Shown piece after piece: positions 36,990-47,321 of a stretch of 64,000 bases of DNA. A program made the position numbers and the translations under genes. The notes beneath the pieces are model-generated. The model was not told the DNA's origin, searched no databases, and worked only from the letters and a program-made list of their open reading frames with translations. The DNA is from Shewanella vesiculosa (GTDB lineage Bacteria > Pseudomonadota > Gammaproteobacteria > Enterobacterales > Shewanellaceae), in contig NZ_CP073588.1 of assembly GCF_021560015.1 (NCBI RefSeq), positions 310,001-374,000 of the forward strand, in the 5' to 3' direction. The stretch's first letter is position 1. Each line of letters begins with the position of its first letter.

Positions 36990-37829
36990 TTAAAACAGTA
37001 ATGGCGCCGGATTACCTGGCTCCATAACCACCACTGGGTTGTAATGCCATACTTTGTTGATAATTTCTGCTGTTAGCGCCTCAATTGGTGCTCCGTCACT
37101 GACAACACTCCCATTGTCTAGAATGACGAGTCTGTCGGCGTAACGGGATGCTTGGTTTAAATCGTGTAGCACCACAATGACAGCGTAGTTATGTTGATGG
37201 GCTAATTCTCTTGCGAGCGATAACACTCTATGTTGTTGGGCTAAATCCAATGCTGAGGTTGGTTCGTCTAACAGTAATATAGGTGACTGTTCTGCTTGGG
37301 CCAACTGGGTTAGCACTCGAGCTAATTGAACTCGCTGTTTTTCACCACCCGATAAAGTGGAGTAACTGCGGTATTTCAGTTGCGATAACGCGACCTGCTC
37401 TAATTGATAATCCACTAAATAATTACCTTGTTGCTGACTAATTGTTAGTGGGTACAGCCCCATTTTAACGACTTCATGTACTTTAAAAGGGAAGGTAAGC
37501 GAGGCGTGCTGAGGTAATACGGCGAGCGACTTAGCTAAACATGACCTATCCCATAATGGCAAGGTGTTGCCCCAAACCTTTATCTCCCCACTCGTTAGTG
37601 TAGCCTCTTGTGATAGGCATTTGAGCAGGCTTGATTTTCCTGCGCCATTAGGGCCAAGTAGTGCAGTCACTTGGCCGGATTTTATTTGTAGGTTTATGTT
37701 ATTCAGTACTGACTTTTTACCTATGTGTACCGATACGTTATTGAACTCAATAATGGCTGAGTTTATCGGTGTGACAACAGGTTGATGTTCAGTGTTCTGG
37801 GGCGTTTCTTTGGCAAAATAACTGAGCAT
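36990..37829 (-). CDS. hmuV: Haem ABC transporter ATPase HmuV
   Basis: This ABC ATPase of about 279 residues has Walker [10 protein letters not shown], the Q-loop LPQHAS, signature [13 protein letters not shown], Walker [13 protein letters not shown] and the H-loop [14 protein letters not shown]. The order hmuT-hmuU-hmuV, transcribed leftward, and the neighbouring tonB-exbBD and haem receptor identify the substrate as haem or haem-derived iron. The ATG at 37829 lies 1 base after the hmuU stop at 37831, so translation is probably coupled. The longer frame starting at 37883 overlaps hmuU and is rejected. Confidence 0.92.
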   Translation of the reverse strand: MLSYFAKETPQNTEHQPVVTPINSAIIEFNNVSVHIGKKSVLNNINLQIKSGQVTALLGPNGAGKSSLLKCLSQEATLTSGEIKVWGNTLPLWDRSCLAKSLAVLPQHASLTFPFKVHEVVKMGLYPLTISQQQGNYLVDYQLEQVALSQLKYRSYSTLSGGEKQRVQLARVLTQLAQAEQSPILLLDEPTSALDLAQQHRVLSLARELAHQHNYAVIVVLHDLNQASRYADRLVILDNGSVVSDGAPIEALTAEIINKVWHYNPVVVMEPGNPAPLLF

Positions 37830-37830
37830 G

Positions 37831-38847
37831 TTACACCAACTTATTGCGCTGATTGAGTAATAGAATAATAAAGAATGGTGCACCTAATAATGCTGTAACT
37901 AAACCGACAGGTAACTCAGACGGTGCCACAATGGAACGTGCACCAATATCAGCAAGTACCAGAATGGCAGCGCCTAACATGGCACTCAGAGGCAACAATA
38001 ACTTGTGATCTGGGCCTATCAGCATGCGCACTAAATGTGGCACAACTAAGCCGATAAAACCGATAATTCCAGTCGCAGCCACTGCAATGCCCACCCCAAC
38101 AGCACACAGTACTATCAGCTTTCGTTTAAGTTTATCGACATTTACCCCAAGATGACGTGCCTCGGCTTCACCCAATAATAAGGCGTTTAGGGCATTGGCA
38201 CTTTGAGTAAACTGCCAGCTGAGCAATGCTAGTGCGACTAAACTAAGAATGACATAATGCCATTGTGCTCCAGCAATAGAGCCCATTTGCCATAAGGTTA
38301 AATCCCTTAACGCCATGTCGCTGGCCATGTATGTGAGTAAGCCAATTCCGGCCCCAGCCAATGCGGCAACGGCTACACCAGACAATAATAGCAATACAAC
38401 AGAAGTACCACTGACACTTGATGCCAATCTATACACCATTAGAGTGGTAAATAAACCTGCACTAAAAGCGCTAAAAGCCACCAAGTATTCGCCGCCTTGT
38501 GGGAATAACACTATGCATAATGCCGCGCCTAAAGCTGCCCCAGATGACACCCCAATAATACCCGGATCCGCTAGCGGGTTTCGAAATAATCCCTGCATTA
38601 CGGCGCCGCACTGAGCTAGTGTAGCGCCTACAGCCAGTGCTAAAAGTGTTCTGGGTAATCTGACATTATTGATAACCAGTTGTTCATGCGGTGCAACAAC
38701 AGACAATGGTTGCTGCGTAGCCCAATTCATCATGGCACTGAAGCTGGTGGACGGGTTTATAGGTAATGGTCCTATGCTGACAGACAACAGGCTTGTAATC
38801 ACTAGTGCTGTGATTATACAGGGCCAAAGCCAACGCTGATTTTCCAT
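37831..38847 (-). CDS. hmuU: Haem ABC transporter permease HmuU
   Basis: This 338-residue FecCD/BtuC-type permease has about ten membrane helices. Family blocks are [47 protein letters not shown], read here as short adjoining motifs, and [14 protein letters not shown] plus [22 protein letters not shown], the coupling-helix region. The first residues ([16 protein letters not shown]) form the first helix. It forms the inner-membrane channel for haem with HmuV and the binding protein HmuT. Confidence 0.93.
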   Translation of the reverse strand: MENQRWLWPCIITALVITSLLSVSIGPLPINPSTSFSAMMNWATQQPLSVVAPHEQLVINNVRLPRTLLALAVGATLAQCGAVMQGLFRNPLADPGIIGVSSGAALGAALCIVLFPQGGEYLVAFSAFSAGLFTTLMVYRLASSVSGTSVVLLLLSGVAVAALAGAGIGLLTYMASDMALRDLTLWQMGSIAGAQWHYVILSLVALALLSWQFTQSANALNALLLGEAEARHLGVNVDKLKRKLIVLCAVGVGIAVAATGIIGFIGLVVPHLVRMLIGPDHKLLLPLSAMLGAAILVLADIGARSIVAPSELPVGLVTALLGAPFFIILLLNQRNKLV

Positions 38848-38899
38848 AATACTTCCTGACGATAAGAGATAATAAAACCGTGTAAAAATAGTTAATGAG

Positions 38900-39802
38900 C
38901 TAGTGTTTTTTTAGGCTAATGAAATCACTGGCAAGCAGTTCTGCAGCTTCAATAGCACTTAGCCCTAGGCCCCCGAGTAAGGCCTGTGGAGGTAAACTTT
39001 TGATGTGGTTATTTTCACCTGCTGGTGTGTGATGCAATAAGGGCATTTTTGTCAGTAATGTCTTGGCCGCCGTTTGTGTTTGTTCATTACTGCGATTGGA
39101 AATTAAAATCATGTCTGGTTGCATGGCTAAAATACCTTCTTGAGACACACTTTTGTAGCCATCAAACCCCGCAATATTTTGGCCACCAGCAAGCTTAATG
39201 ATGATATCTGCTGCGGTATTGCTTCCTCCAACGCGAGCCGGTCTATCTTGCTGTAGCAGTAGAAATAACACTTTTGGCACTTTGCCCATTGCTGTTACTT
39301 GCTGTTGCTTGGCTTCAAGACGTGCAAATGATTGTTCAATTTGCGCCGCAAGTTTTATTGCTTGGTTGTTGCGGTTAAGGAGTTGTCCCATTTGTTCAAT
39401 GTTAGCCAATAACTGTGTTTTAGTTTCTGCACTTGGCAGTGTTGTGACGGCAACATTTGCACTTGATAATATCGTTAAGGTTGTTTGCGGCCCCATAGCA
39501 TCGGAGCCCAATACCAGAGTGGGAGAGAGAGCCAGTATTCCTTCAGCAGAAAGCATTCTGTGATAACCCAATACGGCTACCGATGCCATGGTATTAGGTA
39601 GTTGACTGGTAGAGTCTACCCCCACTAACTCGTCCCCAGCATCTAAAGCAAGCACCAGCTCAGTGATTCCTGCACCGGCACTGACGACACGATTATTGGC
39701 AGAGACTAAATGGCTGGTGAATAAGCTTGATAACAGCAGACTGGCAGCCAAAGTGGTGGTGAACAAACTGGTTATTGATAACTTATGTTTTAGTTTGGGC
39801 AT
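38900..39802 (-). CDS. hmuT: Periplasmic haem-binding protein HmuT
   Basis: This protein of about 300 residues has a signal peptide (LFTTTLAASLLLSSLFTSHLVSA). The mature part is a class III periplasmic binding protein: RVVSAGAGITELVLALDAGDELVGVD, GYHRMLSAEGILALSPTLVLGS, and VSQEGILAMQPDMILIS. A conserved Tyr (GYHRM) fits the haem ligand seen in HmuT/ShuT proteins. The ATG at 39802 is supported by a GGAG site; 28 extra residues upstream are rejected. It passes haem from the TonB-dependent receptor to HmuUV. Confidence 0.92.
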   Translation of the reverse strand: MPKLKHKLSITSLFTTTLAASLLLSSLFTSHLVSANNRVVSAGAGITELVLALDAGDELVGVDSTSQLPNTMASVAVLGYHRMLSAEGILALSPTLVLGSDAMGPQTTLTILSSANVAVTTLPSAETKTQLLANIEQMGQLLNRNNQAIKLAAQIEQSFARLEAKQQQVTAMGKVPKVLFLLLQQDRPARVGGSNTAADIIIKLAGGQNIAGFDGYKSVSQEGILAMQPDMILISNRSNEQTQTAAKTLLTKMPLLHHTPAGENNHIKSLPPQALLGGLGLSAIEAAELLASDFISLKKH

Positions 39803-39869
39803 GAGATAACTCCGAATAAATGTGATTCTTAATAATTTGTAGTGAATGCAGAATGTCAGTCGTATTGAT

Positions 39870-40310
39870 TTAAGGCTCCATGACAATTTGGGTTTGGCTG
39901 ATTTGCTGGCGCTGAAGTAACGCGAGTACTGTCATCAAGGGTTGTATCGGCGCATTTTTGTCTGCGGCGATCACCACAATGCTTTCAGGCTTGCTGCTCA
40001 TAGTGTGAATAAATGCAGTTTCGAAAGCGTCAAACTGTGTAAATGTTTGTCCATCGATTGCCCAATAAGGTGTTGTTGTTAAAATATTAATAGCGATGTG
40101 CTGTTGTTGAGACAATCCGTTTAAAGATGAACCTGCTTGTGACGGTACATCAACGGGTAGCGTGAGGAGTTGTGTGTTAGCTGTGAGCAATAAAAACACT
40201 AACACAATAAAAATAATGTCGATAAGCGGCGTTAAATCTAAGCCTAATCCAAGCTGAGAGCTGGACATATTTGACGAAGAAGAGTCAGAGGTACTCGTCA
40301 TGTGGATCAT
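39870..40310 (-). CDS. exbD: ExbD, TonB-complex subunit
   Basis: This 146-residue protein has one membrane helix near residues 28-47 (LDLTPLIDIIFIVLVFLLLTA) with the conserved Asp in LTPLIDIIF. The periplasmic domain includes VIAADKNAPIQPLMTVLALLQR. It works with ExbB and TonB to harness the proton gradient for outer-membrane haem import. Its ATG overlaps the exbB stop by 4 bases (ATGA), with GAGGTG as the ribosome site, showing translational coupling. Confidence 0.93.
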   Translation of the reverse strand: MIHMTSTSDSSSSNMSSSQLGLGLDLTPLIDIIFIVLVFLLLTANTQLLTLPVDVPSQAGSSLNGLSQQQHIAINILTTTPYWAIDGQTFTQFDAFETAFIHTMSSKPESIVVIAADKNAPIQPLMTVLALLQRQQISQTQIVMEP

Positions 40311-41047
40311 TCGTTCACCTCGACTTTACAAGAGGAACTGACACGATTTCCTTGTGTTGCTGAAGTGCTTGTTTGTGACAAAGGTGCTGGAGCATCGCCA
40401 CCAATGTTTAAGGCCTGGTCCAAGCCATCTAACCATAAATTGAGTTGGTTTAATGCATGAGCCATTTTATTGCAACGTTGGTCGGCCCATAGTGTTAACA
40501 GGTGGGCCATCGTGATAGCCGGCACCGCAATAATTAATCCTGCTGCAGTGGTGTTCATGGCGAGTCCTAACCCTGTCGCTAACTGCGACGGGGTTACTGG
40601 ACCGTCTGACAAACCCAGCTGGTTAAACATTTCTATTAACCCCAGAACGGTACCGAGTAATCCTAATAATGGGGTGATAATTCCGATTATTTGCAATACG
40701 CGCAAACCTGATTGCAGCTTATCTTTTTGTTTTAAAAGCCAAAGGTTTATAATTTCTTCACGCATTGTTTTATGTTGTTCTGCATGTGTGAGCAGCAATG
40801 CGGTTCCTCGCGCAAGCATGCTCTTGCCTTGACTGAGTGAGATTATCAGCTGTTGTCTTTTTACCTGTGTCGCACTTAAGCTTTGTTGACGTAAATCGGT
40901 TAACCATGCATCGCGTTTTAACAGCTCACTGACCACTAACGCTAAGCGTTCTAGTACGATTAATAGGCATAGAAACGCACAAATAAATAACGGCCAAGCA
41001 AGGTAGCCAAGTTGCTGCGTAAGTTGAACATATAAAGGGTGAGACAT
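40307..41047 (-). CDS. exbB: ExbB, MotA/TolQ-type proton channel subunit
   Basis: This protein of about 246 residues has three membrane helices. The first is YLAWPLFICAFLCLLIVLERLAL. The MotA/TolQ/ExbB core includes IIGIITPLLGLLGTVLGLIEMF, and the last helix includes LATGLGLAMNTTAAGLIIAVPAI. It is the larger subunit of the TonB energising complex. The ATG at 41047 (MSHPLYVQ) has an AAGGAA site; the frame from 41068 adds seven residues without support. It sits between tonB and exbD in a haem-uptake operon. Confidence 0.93.
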   Translation of the reverse strand: MSHPLYVQLTQQLGYLAWPLFICAFLCLLIVLERLALVVSELLKRDAWLTDLRQQSLSATQVKRQQLIISLSQGKSMLARGTALLLTHAEQHKTMREEIINLWLLKQKDKLQSGLRVLQIIGIITPLLGLLGTVLGLIEMFNQLGLSDGPVTPSQLATGLGLAMNTTAAGLIIAVPAITMAHLLTLWADQRCNKMAHALNQLNLWLDGLDQALNIGGDAPAPLSQTSTSATQGNRVSSSCKVEVNE

Positions 41048-41130
41048 GGTGTTCCTTTGCTTATTCAATGGTAAAAATTAGTGGTAAAAGTTAGTCAAAA
41101 ATTAATTAACTAGAGACGAACGTTGCTCTA

Positions 41131-41919
41131 TTAATTAAGAGCAAATTTAACTGGTATTCTGACGGTGTAGGCATAAGCCTCTGAGGAGCTAGGGGCGGCA
41201 AACTGCCACTTTCCGACAGCATCCAATGCCGCTGCATCGAGTAAACTAAACCCTGAGCTGTCTACTAGAGTGAGTGAAAGTTGTTCGCCCATTTGGTTAA
41301 ACATAACCTCTACCGTCGCTGTACCTTCTAATCCTCGTTTACGAGCTTTTTTAGGATAATAAGGTTGGCTTGGCGGTACTGAAAACGTGGGCTTTAGCAG
41401 TTCAACTGTGTGTCTAGTACTTCCTTGTGAGCTTGTTACAGCTTGTGGTTTTCTCATCGCTGATTTGACTTCATTTGAACTAAATTCCACAACCTCTGAA
41501 TGAGCACTAGCATCATTTACAGCATTATTATCTTGCTGGATGTGTTCAGTCTTGTGCGCAATGTTGTTGATGAGTTTACGCTTTTTTCTATTATCAGCTT
41601 GATGACTATCGCTTGTGTTGATAACAGCCGGTTTGGTGACATTAGCGTTAGCAATCAATGGCATTTTGTTCGTTGTGGCACTCGCTGTTGGTTTTGCTTG
41701 AATTTGCTTTACTGGATCTCTCTGCTGTTGCTCAAATGATGTTGCCGACATGGACGGGCTGCTTGTCTGCATCATTAGAGATACGGTTACAGCCTGGGGC
41801 GAACCCGTGACTATGCCCGACATTAACGGCATTGTTTGCTGGTTATTTTGCGCAGCAAGTACGCCAACTTGAAGAAAAAGGGTTAAACAACCAAAAGCAA
41901 AATATCGTTTAGGGGTCAT
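41131..41919 (-). CDS. tonB: TonB energy transducer
   Basis: This 262-residue protein has an N-terminal signal anchor (YFAFGCLTLFLQVGVLAA), a long low-complexity Gln/Ser/Ala/Lys periplasmic spacer, and a C-terminal TonB domain. The domain begins PPSQPYYPKKARKRGLEGTA, with the usual YP motif, and continues VEVMFNQMGEQLSLTLVDSSGFSLLDAAALDAV. The spacer is less Pro-rich than in E. coli TonB. It heads the leftward operon tonB-exbB-exbD-hmuTUV and faces the receptor gene across a Fur-box region, so it is probably dedicated to haem import. Confidence 0.92.
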   Translation of the reverse strand: MTPKRYFAFGCLTLFLQVGVLAAQNNQQTMPLMSGIVTGSPQAVTVSLMMQTSSPSMSATSFEQQQRDPVKQIQAKPTASATTNKMPLIANANVTKPAVINTSDSHQADNRKKRKLINNIAHKTEHIQQDNNAVNDASAHSEVVEFSSNEVKSAMRKPQAVTSSQGSTRHTVELLKPTFSVPPSQPYYPKKARKRGLEGTATVEVMFNQMGEQLSLTLVDSSGFSLLDAAALDAVGKWQFAAPSSSEAYAYTVRIPVKFALN

Positions 41920-42247
41920 TATCTCAATTCTTATAAACTGCCAATTCGACTAAATTTCATTCAATCAGAGAGATAGCTTTTTATCGCTATGATGACGAAT
42001 GAAATATTTACATTCTTTACAAACTGATTTTTAACAGTCACTTAAAAGTTATTTTCTGAATATTGGTTATTAAGATACTGCAACATTATGATTGATGCAA
42101 ATGATAATGATTTTCATTTGATCTATTTTTTGTTCTCAGGTAAAGTTCGGGAAATCGTCAGTCAATGACCTTAAATCTCACTTTATACATCGCCTTTATA
42201 TTGCGCGATGTTGGTGATCTCATGTTCTTTAGTTTGAGGGTTTTACA
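41920..42247. other. Divergent control region of the haem locus
   Basis: This 328-bp A+T-rich spacer separates tonB (leftward) from the receptor gene (rightward). It contains one clear Fur box and must carry both promoters. Confidence 0.7.
42100..42118. promoter_or_regulatory. Fur box
   Basis: The 19-mer aatgataatgattttcatt matches the Fur consensus gataatgataatcattatc at most positions and sits inside a longer palindrome (caaatga...tcatttg, 42098-42120). Its place between the divergent arms predicts iron repression of the whole haem-uptake region. Confidence 0.85.
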
Positions 42248-44282
42248 ATGACCAAAAAGCCACTAGTTGTTGCAATGGCAATGGTTTTTAGCACAGCTGC
42301 ATATGCGCAACCAACAAAAGCAGTTACTGAGTTTGATGAAGTACTGGTAACGGCTACCCGCATTAGCGAGAAGTCTTCTGATACCAGTCGCAGTGTCACC
42401 GTTGTCACCGAAGAAAAGATGCAAGAATCTCAGCCGGCATCTGTAGCTGATGCGTTAAAAAATGAAGCTAACGTGACTGTCACTAATGGGCCGAGAGCGT
42501 CTTCTCAAGGAGTCGAAATTCGGGGGTTAAGTGGCCAAAGAGTTTTACAAACCATTGATGGCGCGAGGCAAAATACCAATTCAGGTCATCGTGGTACTTT
42601 CTTTATGGATCCTGAATTATTAAGTTCGATTGAAGTGGTTCGCGGTCCAGCAAGTAGTTTATGGGGCAGTGGGGCTATTGGTGGAGTGGTTGCGCAAAAC
42701 ACTAAGTCGGCCCAAGACTTTCTTGAACAAGACGATACTTTTGGCGGCTATGTTAAGCAAGGGTTCGAAACCAATGGCGATAAAATTAAAACCAGTGCCA
42801 CCGTCTATGGTTTAGCCGATCAAATCGATTGGCTATTAAGTGGTAGTTATCATGACAGTAATAATATCAATATTGGTAATGACCAAGCGCTACAAAACAG
42901 TGCTTCAGAGGCTAGCAGTGGCTTAGCTAAGTTGGGTTGGGAGCCTGATGAGGATCAACGCTTACAATTTTCAGCTCGTTTTTCTGACACTGACGAGCTG
43001 GTTCCAAGTAATCCGTCGACCAATGTTGGCAGCTCGGTTCCGTTAGTACAACGTAATACTAAAGACAACAATGTCACACTTGATTATCACCTAAATCCCG
43101 CTGATAACGCATTGCTTAATCTTAATGCCACATTATATTGGAATCATACCGATTATGATGAAGATCGAATAACCAAGAACCAAATAGACAGTACTCAATT
43201 TGAAACGTTAGGCTTTAGTTTGAACAACAGTTCAACGTTTGCAAATACCATGCTGACGTACGGTATTGATGGCTACAAAGACAGTATTAATACTGTGCGT
43301 GATGACCGCGGCCAGATAGGGGAAAGACCTGATAATATTGATGGTGAAACCACGGTTTGGGGCGCGTTTACCAAAGCCGATATCGCACTAACCGATACCC
43401 TAGCTTTAGACGCCGCAGTGCGTTACGACACTTATCAAAATGACAGTAATACCTTAGATCTGTCTTCAGACGATAACGCCTTTACGCCATCAATTGGTCT
43501 CGTATGGAAAACCATGCCTTGGTTAACGTTAAGTGCTCGCTATGAGGCGTTCCGCGCCCCGAGTATTGAAGAAATGTATTCGACAGGTTCACACTACTGT
43601 ATTCCGTCCATTCCTGGTTTCTTTGCCCAATGGGTTATGCAATACCTTCGAGATAAACCCTGACTTACACGCTGAAAAAGCTCAAAACAAAGAGGTTAAA
43701 GCTGATCTACGCTTTACTGATTTAGCCGGTGATGATGAATTAGCGCTGAGTTTGAGTGTATTTAGAAACGATGTGGACGACTTCATCGAACAGTCAGTGT
43801 CTAACCCACTTTATGGTATTGCGGGTTTAGAGCAAACCACCTCTTGGAATAATGTTAATGAAGCTAAATTAACTGGTTTTGAATTGACAACTCGTTATCG
43901 TTATCAACAAACCCGTGTTTTATTCAATTATGGTCAAACAGAAGGCAAAGACGGCACCACAGATGAATACCTGACAGGTATTCCGGCTAAAAAGTATGGG
44001 GTCGATTTATCGCAGGTTATTATGGATGGCGACATGAAGTTAGGCACTCGCTTTACTTATGTGTCCAATCAGGACCAATTACCTGCAGATAATCTTAATC
44101 AATATGATTCATACAAATTATGGGATATTTATGCTGCATGGGAACCGGCTATGGGAACTTTTGAAGGCGTTCGTGTCGACTTTGCAATTGAGAATATTGG
44201 CGACGAAGAATATCGTCAGGCGTGGCAAACTTTGTATTCACAAGGCCGAAATTTCAAGTTGTCAGCACGTTATGCATTTTAA
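42248..44282 (+). pseudogene. hugA: TonB-dependent haem/haemoglobin receptor, frameshifted
   Basis: This outer-membrane receptor has a signal peptide (LVVAMAMVFSTAAYA), a TonB box (DEVLVTAT), a plug domain (SVADALKNEANVTV, GVEIRGLSGQRVLQTIDGAR, SIEVVRGPASSLWGSGAIGGVV) and a 22-strand barrel with the haem-receptor block LSARYEAFRAPSIEEMYSTG. The frame breaks near 43626. Removing one C from CCC at 43626-43628 joins GFFA to NGLCNTFEINPDL and gives about 678 residues ending in the expected aromatic residue (LSARYAF). It lies directly upstream of hutX and hutZ with the Fur box ahead. It may be a sequencing error, because everything around it is intact. Confidence 0.9.
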
Positions 44283-44398
44283 CGGGCGCCAGTTTTCAAC
44301 GATTCTCTTTATCGTAAATTGATAAATAAAGCAGCGGACCAGAGTGAGTCTCCGCCCGTTTATGTTGCAATAATTCATTGAAAAATTGGAGTTATTCT

Positions 44399-44908
44399 AT
44401 GACTGAGTCAATAGACAATATTCAGCGTTATTTAATGAACAACCCTGACGCCATGCCAAGCCAAGTCGCAACGGATCTTAAGGTTACTGAGTGGCAAGTT
44501 GTCTCTGCGCTACCCCAAGAGCAAGTCACGTTATTACCTTTGCCTGAAAAGGACTCGTTATTAACATCGCTAGCGGAATGGGGGCCGATGACAACCATCA
44601 TTGCAGTGTCCGGCAGTGTGTTTGAATTTAAAGGCCCATTTCCTCGGGGAAAATATGCACATGGCTATTACAACCTCATCACCAAGGGGGATGGGTTGCA
44701 TGGTCATTTAAAGTTAGACCACGTTAGTGCAATTGCATTGGTTAGTAAGCCATTTAGAGGTAACGAAAGTCATTCGATTAACTTCTTTGGAGCTCAAGGT
44801 GAAATGATATTTAAAGTGTATCTTGGCCGGGATAAGCAAAGGAGATTGTTAGCCGACCAAGTGGTTAGGTTTAACGCGCTAAAAGCTAGAGTGAGCAGTG
44901 CTGCCTAA
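44399..44908 (+). CDS. hutX: Haem-utilisation cytosolic protein HutX (HugX)
   Basis: This protein of about 169 residues belongs to the HutX/HuvX family, which binds haem in the cytoplasm and passes it to HutZ. It begins MTESIDNIQRYLMNNPDAMP. Diagnostic blocks are WGPMTTIIAVSGSVFEFKGPFPRG and GYYNLITKGDGLHGHLKLDHVSAIALVSKPFRG...INFFGAQGEMIFKVYLGRD. The ATG at 44399 has a TGGAG site. It follows the receptor and precedes hutZ, the usual order in Vibrio and Shewanella. Confidence 0.92.
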   Translation: MTESIDNIQRYLMNNPDAMPSQVATDLKVTEWQVVSALPQEQVTLLPLPEKDSLLTSLAEWGPMTTIIAVSGSVFEFKGPFPRGKYAHGYYNLITKGDGLHGHLKLDHVSAIALVSKPFRGNESHSINFFGAQGEMIFKVYLGRDKQRRLLADQVVRFNALKARVSSAA

Positions 44909-44965
44909 AGATTGATGTTGTAGGCAAACATATCTAACCAACATAGTACGTAAAGGAGACACTTG

Positions 44966-45508
44966 ATGTCGACAGAAACAGAGCAGCGTTTGCGTGAAAA
45001 ATTAATACCTGAAATAGAAGCATTTAAAGCCCAACGGACCACGTTGCAATTAGCGACTCAAGATGCTGACGGCATCCCTAATGCAAGTTACGCCCCCTTT
45101 GCTTTGGCTGATGACGGTTTCTATATTTTGGTCAGCGAGCTTGCACGACATGGCACTAACTTAAAGGCTTGTTCGAGGCTTTCTGTCATGTTGATAGAAG
45201 ATGAATCAGAAGCTAAAAGTGTGTTTGCTCGTAAACGATTAACCTTTGATGCGACCGCAGAAAACATAGACCGCAACAGCGCAACGTTCAGTAAAGGAGT
45301 TAGCGTGTTATCAGTTCGTTTTGGCGAGATGATTGATAATCTTGCTGGATTAACCGATTTCAATTTATTTAAATTAACCCCACACCATGGCTTATACGTG
45401 AAAGGATTCGGTCAAGCATTTAGCTTGTCGGGCTCCGAATTACTTGATGTCAATTGGAAGCGTGATGGTCATCATGGTTCACAAAAAAGCAATCTTGTAT
45501 CTGTGTAG
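44966..45508 (+). CDS. hutZ: Haem-degrading protein HutZ (HugZ)
   Basis: This 180-residue protein has the split-barrel flavin-reductase-like fold of HutZ/HugZ, which breaks down haem and releases iron. Visible features are TTLQLATQDADGIPNASYAPFA, FYILVSELARHGTNLKACSRLSVMLIEDE, and the C-terminal loop TPHHGLYVKGFGQAF, where conserved His residues serve in haem binding. The ATG at 44966 follows AAGGAG by 8 bases; a TTG one codon upstream is the alternative. It ends the rightward haem operon. Confidence 0.92.
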   Translation: MSTETEQRLREKLIPEIEAFKAQRTTLQLATQDADGIPNASYAPFALADDGFYILVSELARHGTNLKACSRLSVMLIEDESEAKSVFARKRLTFDATAENIDRNSATFSKGVSVLSVRFGEMIDNLAGLTDFNLFKLTPHHGLYVKGFGQAFSLSGSELLDVNWKRDGHHGSQKSNLVSV

Positions 45509-45525
45509 TTAATTAATATGACCTT

Positions 45526-45555
45526 AAGCCTCATTTAAATCATGGGGCTTTTTTG
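45526..45555 (+). terminator. Terminator of the haem receptor-hutXZ operon
   Basis: The imperfect stem aagcctcat / catggggctt is followed by T6. It lies 18 bases after the hutZ stop. Confidence 0.7.
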
Positions 45556-45963
45556 TTTGTTGCTAAGACATTCGGGTAACTGTGTGCTGGTCGTTAATCG
45601 CTTAATGGCCAGTGGTGCATATCGTGGCCATATGGCGATATCGCTGGCATGACAAACGATAATCAATATTCCCAAAAACGCTGGGCTATCAATAAAGGTG
45701 TTGAGTGGGTTGCTCTATAGTCAGACAACTTTTTATTATTACTGCCAATCGTTATAGTGTGACGCAATAGTTGTATTTTAGTCGCAACTATTGATGGTAC
45801 TATTTATTGTTAAGCTGCTCAGTAAAAACTAGATGGATTACTATGTTAAACGTTACCTCATTCTGATGTATCATTTACCACAGTGCGGCAAAATATATTG
45901 TTAATAATTAGTCGTATACGTGTTTAGTGCTTACGAGTGTTGTCTGGATATAGGATTTATGTG
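45556..45963. other. Intergenic region before yjbQ
   Basis: This is about 400 bp between the hutZ terminator and yjbQ. No gene or clear regulatory element was recognised. Confidence 0.4.
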
Positions 45964-46383
45964 ATGTGGTTTCAACGAGAGATAACACTTAAGCCTCACC
46001 GGCGTGGATATCATTTAATCACCGATGAAGTGATTGCGAAGCTACCACAGCTAAGAGATATCAAGGTTGGCTTATTGCATGTGTTTATTCAGCATACTTC
46101 GGCATCACTGGCCATTAACGAAAATGCCGATCCGACAGTGCGTGGTGATATGGAGCGACATTTTAATGTGCTAGTACCAGAAGGTGCGCCATACTTTGAG
46201 CATACTTTTGAAGGGGCAGATGATATGCCTGCTCATATCAAGTCGACCTTGATTGGTTCTAGTCAGTCTATTCCAATTACCAACGGACGATTGAACCTAG
46301 GTCTCTGGCAAGGGTTATATTTATGCGAGCATCGTGATCATGCTGCGGCGCGCACGATTATTGCGACGCTTCAAGGTGAATGA
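45964..46383 (+). CDS. yjbQ: YjbQ/UPF0047 family protein
   Basis: This protein of about 139 residues begins [20 protein letters not shown] and contains the UPF0047 blocks [40 protein letters not shown]-like [21 protein letters not shown] and the C-terminal [15 protein letters not shown]. Family members have a weak thiamine-phosphate-synthase activity, and the His/Asp residues probably bind a metal. The true cellular role is unsettled. The ATG at 45964 matches the E. coli start; the extension to 45937 is ignored. Confidence 0.9.
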   Translation: MWFQREITLKPHRRGYHLITDEVIAKLPQLRDIKVGLLHVFIQHTSASLAINENADPTVRGDMERHFNVLVPEGAPYFEHTFEGADDMPAHIKSTLIGSSQSIPITNGRLNLGLWQGLYLCEHRDHAAARTIIATLQGE

Positions 46384-46632
46384 TTAAAAAGGTTAAATTG
46401 TAATACTTAGGTAACAAAGCTGTTTGTTTTATATGCATCTTTTGCGGTCAATGGTGACTTTGCTTGTGTAAGTAAATGTAAAGATGTTAAATTCATTCAG
46501 ATAAGTGAGATGAAATGAATGTAACTTTTAGCTGCGAAATATTGAAATAACATTTCGCAGGTAAATGTTTTATATATAAAAAACGGCCCTAAAATTCAAA
46601 AATGAATTACGCATAATAATAGGTGGGTTAAC

Positions 46633-47277
46633 GTGATATCTGTATATTTGGTTGACGACCATGAACTCGTGAGAACGGGGATCCGTCGTATTTTGGAAGA
46701 TGAACGCGGTATTAAAGTCATCGGTGAAGCGCCAGATGGAGAAACAGCAGTACAGTGGTCTCGACAGAATGAAGCTGATGTCATTTTAATGGACATGAAT
46801 ATGCCAGGTATGGGCGGCTTAGAAGCTACCCGTAAAATTTTACGTTATCAACCTGATGCAAAAATTATCGTGTTAACGGTGCAGACTGAAGACCCATTTC
46901 CGACCAAAGTGATGCAGGCGGGAGCTTCTGGTTATTTGACCAAAGGGTCAACATCACCTGAAGTGTTGCGTGCTATTACACAAGTGGCCCGTGGTCAGCG
47001 GTATTTATCGCCTGAAATTGCTCAGCAAATGGCGTTGAGCCAATTTAATCACTCTGATGAGAACCCATTTAGCAGTTTGTCTGAACGTGAATTGCAAATC
47101 ATGATGATGATTACTAATGGCGAGAAGGTGAATGACATTTCTGAAAAATTAAATTTAAGCCCGAAAACCGTCAATAGCTATCGTTATCGGTTATTCGCTA
47201 AGCTTGGGATCGGCGGTGACGTTGAGTTAACCCGTTTAGCTATCCGTTACAAAATGCTTGATACAGGTTCATTTTAG
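46633..47277 (+). CDS. uvrY: UvrY/GacA response regulator
   Basis: This 214-residue two-component regulator has a receiver domain (about 1-120) with the acidic pair at VDDHE, phospho-Asp 54 in ILMDMNMPGMGG and the Lys in YLTKGS. A LuxR-type helix-turn-helix follows (LSERELQIMMMITNGEKVNDISEKLNLSPKTVNSYRYRLFAKLG). It is the partner of the BarA sensor and controls Csr small RNAs and carbon flow. The start is GTG at 46633 with AGGTGG before it. uvrC follows after 44 bases as in E. coli. Confidence 0.95.
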   Translation: MISVYLVDDHELVRTGIRRILEDERGIKVIGEAPDGETAVQWSRQNEADVILMDMNMPGMGGLEATRKILRYQPDAKIIVLTVQTEDPFPTKVMQAGASGYLTKGSTSPEVLRAITQVARGQRYLSPEIAQQMALSQFNHSDENPFSSLSERELQIMMMITNGEKVNDISEKLNLSPKTVNSYRYRLFAKLGIGGDVELTRLAIRYKMLDTGSF

Positions 47278-47321
47278 TCAGGAATAGTGTATTCCTCGCA
47301 ACGCATTAAGTAGCTTTAATC

